From positions 62,001 to 126,000 of the forward strand of contig CANMSA010000010.1 of the NCBI GenBank assembly GCA_947500385.1: DNA of 64,000 nucleotides. The letters run 5' to 3'. The DNA comes from an uncultured Flavobacteriaceae bacterium (lineage in GTDB: Bacteria > Bacteroidota > Bacteroidia > Flavobacteriales > Flavobacteriaceae). The notes beneath the pieces are model-generated. The model was given only the letters and a program-made list of their open reading frames with translations. It was not told the DNA's origin and did not search any database. Below, in pieces: positions 63,709-64,000 of the stretch (the stretch's first letter is position 1; every line of letters starts with the position of its first letter). A program made the translations under genes and the position numbers.

Positions 63709-63744
63709 GTACGGGCAAGGCTATAGGGGCTTGCCCGTACTTTT
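63709..63744 (+). terminator. Strong hairpin, possible terminator
   Basis: Perfect 11-bp stem with a 10-nt loop followed by TTTT. It has terminator form but also sits alone in an otherwise uncoded stretch, so a structural role (for example in transfer) is possible. Confidence 0.5.
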
Positions 63745-63937
63745 GCCTTCCGTTTCGAGGGGGTTGTGCGAAAGCGAACCGTTCGGCCCCGACATCCCTG
63801 CGGGATTTCGGAAGGCCGATAAGGTGTGGCTTTTACACAACTTCCGCAGAAACCATGGGGAGGGAGAGAAAGAAATCGGACAATAGTGATGAAAGTTCTT
63901 ATGGTCACAAATACGATCTCGGCCATTGATTGGCGAT

Positions 63938-64000
63938 ATGATATCCCCACACGGATATTTCCAACGCCCCGAAGAGCCAAACCAATTCCTTGATGAAGGG
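63938..64000 (+). CDS. Possible start of a further element gene, cut by window edge
   Basis: An open frame begins MISPHGYFQRPEEPNQFLDE and runs to the window end without stop. It reads like a natural N terminus. The opposite strand also has an open frame, so confidence is low. Confidence 0.25.
   Translation, partial: MISPHGYFQRPEEPNQFLDEG

Larger units (their letters stand above)
40355..64000. mobile_element. Integrative element at the initiator tRNA gene (left end; right end not in window)
   Basis: The element begins after the tRNA 3' end and continues past the window edge. It includes a tyrosine integrase, MobC and relaxase, a candidate oriT, two unknown genes, a MADS-like defence operon, an IS5-type element and a GC-rich tail. 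The base composition is clearly AT-richer in the defence operon than in the chromosome to the left. I could not find a second copy of the tRNA 3' end (GTTCGAGTCCAG...) by eye, so attR is outside the window or diverged. It could be a mobilisable element rather than a self-conjugative one, since no type IV secretion genes are visible. Confidence 0.75.
63650..64000. other. GC-rich right end with hairpin
   Basis: No gene recognised in the first 290 bases. A perfect 11-bp stem (GTACGGGCAAG / CTTGCCCGTAC, 63709-63740) with a 10-base loop is followed by TTTT. ORFs here read like shadows. Composition is visibly richer in GC than the defence operon. Confidence 0.5.

Noticed and set aside
63642-63980. 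112-residue minus-strand ORF at the window end
   Set aside because: Crosses the IS inverted repeat and the hairpin, with a basic, domain-free sequence; judged a chance frame.
40355-64000. attR copy of the tRNA 3' end inside the window
   Set aside because: I looked for repeats of GTTCGAGTCCAG and CCCGCTA downstream and found none that convinced; the right end must lie beyond or be diverged.

Overview
The window looks like chromosomal DNA of a marine-type Flavobacteriaceae (Bacteroidota). This rests on TAnnTTTG-type -7 promoter boxes, the lack of strong Shine-Dalgarno sites, and families typical of that group: GSCFA, DUF4230, DUF4136, DUF5522, a TPR-AraC membrane regulator and class I lanthipeptide precursors with the Bacteroidota GG leader. 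The tRNA gene lacks an encoded CCA.

Bases 1-40161 are mostly ordinary chromosome. From the left: a membrane TPR/AraC regulator, two lanthipeptide-type precursor peptides too small for routine gene callers, and a LanC-like cyclase with no LanB or exporter in view (377-4192). Then come secreted S15 and S9 peptidases, a fatty acid hydroxylase family membrane protein, and a scar at about 12765 where a nucleoside hydrolase and an S41 peptidase, originally divergent, have both lost their 5' parts. Next are hemL, a LysM glucosaminidase, an ACC deaminase family enzyme, a solitary Mrr-type endonuclease, an aromatic amino acid hydroxylase, an M61-like peptidase lipoprotein, alaS, an M23 peptidase with a MerR regulator, a LemA-TPM-TPM operon, der, era and an alanine/sodium symporter.

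An initiator tRNA-Met gene (40282-40354) is followed at once by a tyrosine recombinase. Everything from there to the window end is read as one integrated mobile element, with its left end at the tRNA 3' end and its right end not seen. It carries a mobilisation module (MobC-type ribbon-helix-helix protein, HxHxH relaxase, candidate oriT at 43324-43492) and two unknown genes. It also carries an AT-rich operon of seven to eight genes on the minus strand (44789-62492).

That operon is the most interesting part of the window. In transcription order it encodes a winged-helix AbiEi-like protein, a nucleotidyltransferase, an N6-adenine methyltransferase, an HsdS-like specificity protein, a 1578-residue NERD/double kinase/P-loop protein (PglW-like), a 517-residue unknown, and a 1813-residue HerA-type ATPase with an embedded PD-(D/E)XK-like motif. 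It ends with a PP2C phosphatase. There is no HsdR. Content and order resemble the methylation-associated defence system (MADS), with an apparent extra phosphatase and an AbiE-like pair at the head. A symmetric four-site TGTTCA operator lies just upstream of the first gene and suggests autoregulation.

The right end holds an IS5-type element with 13-bp inverted repeats and a nonsense codon near the end of its transposase. Beyond it is a GC-richer stretch with a strong hairpin and possibly the first codons of another element gene.
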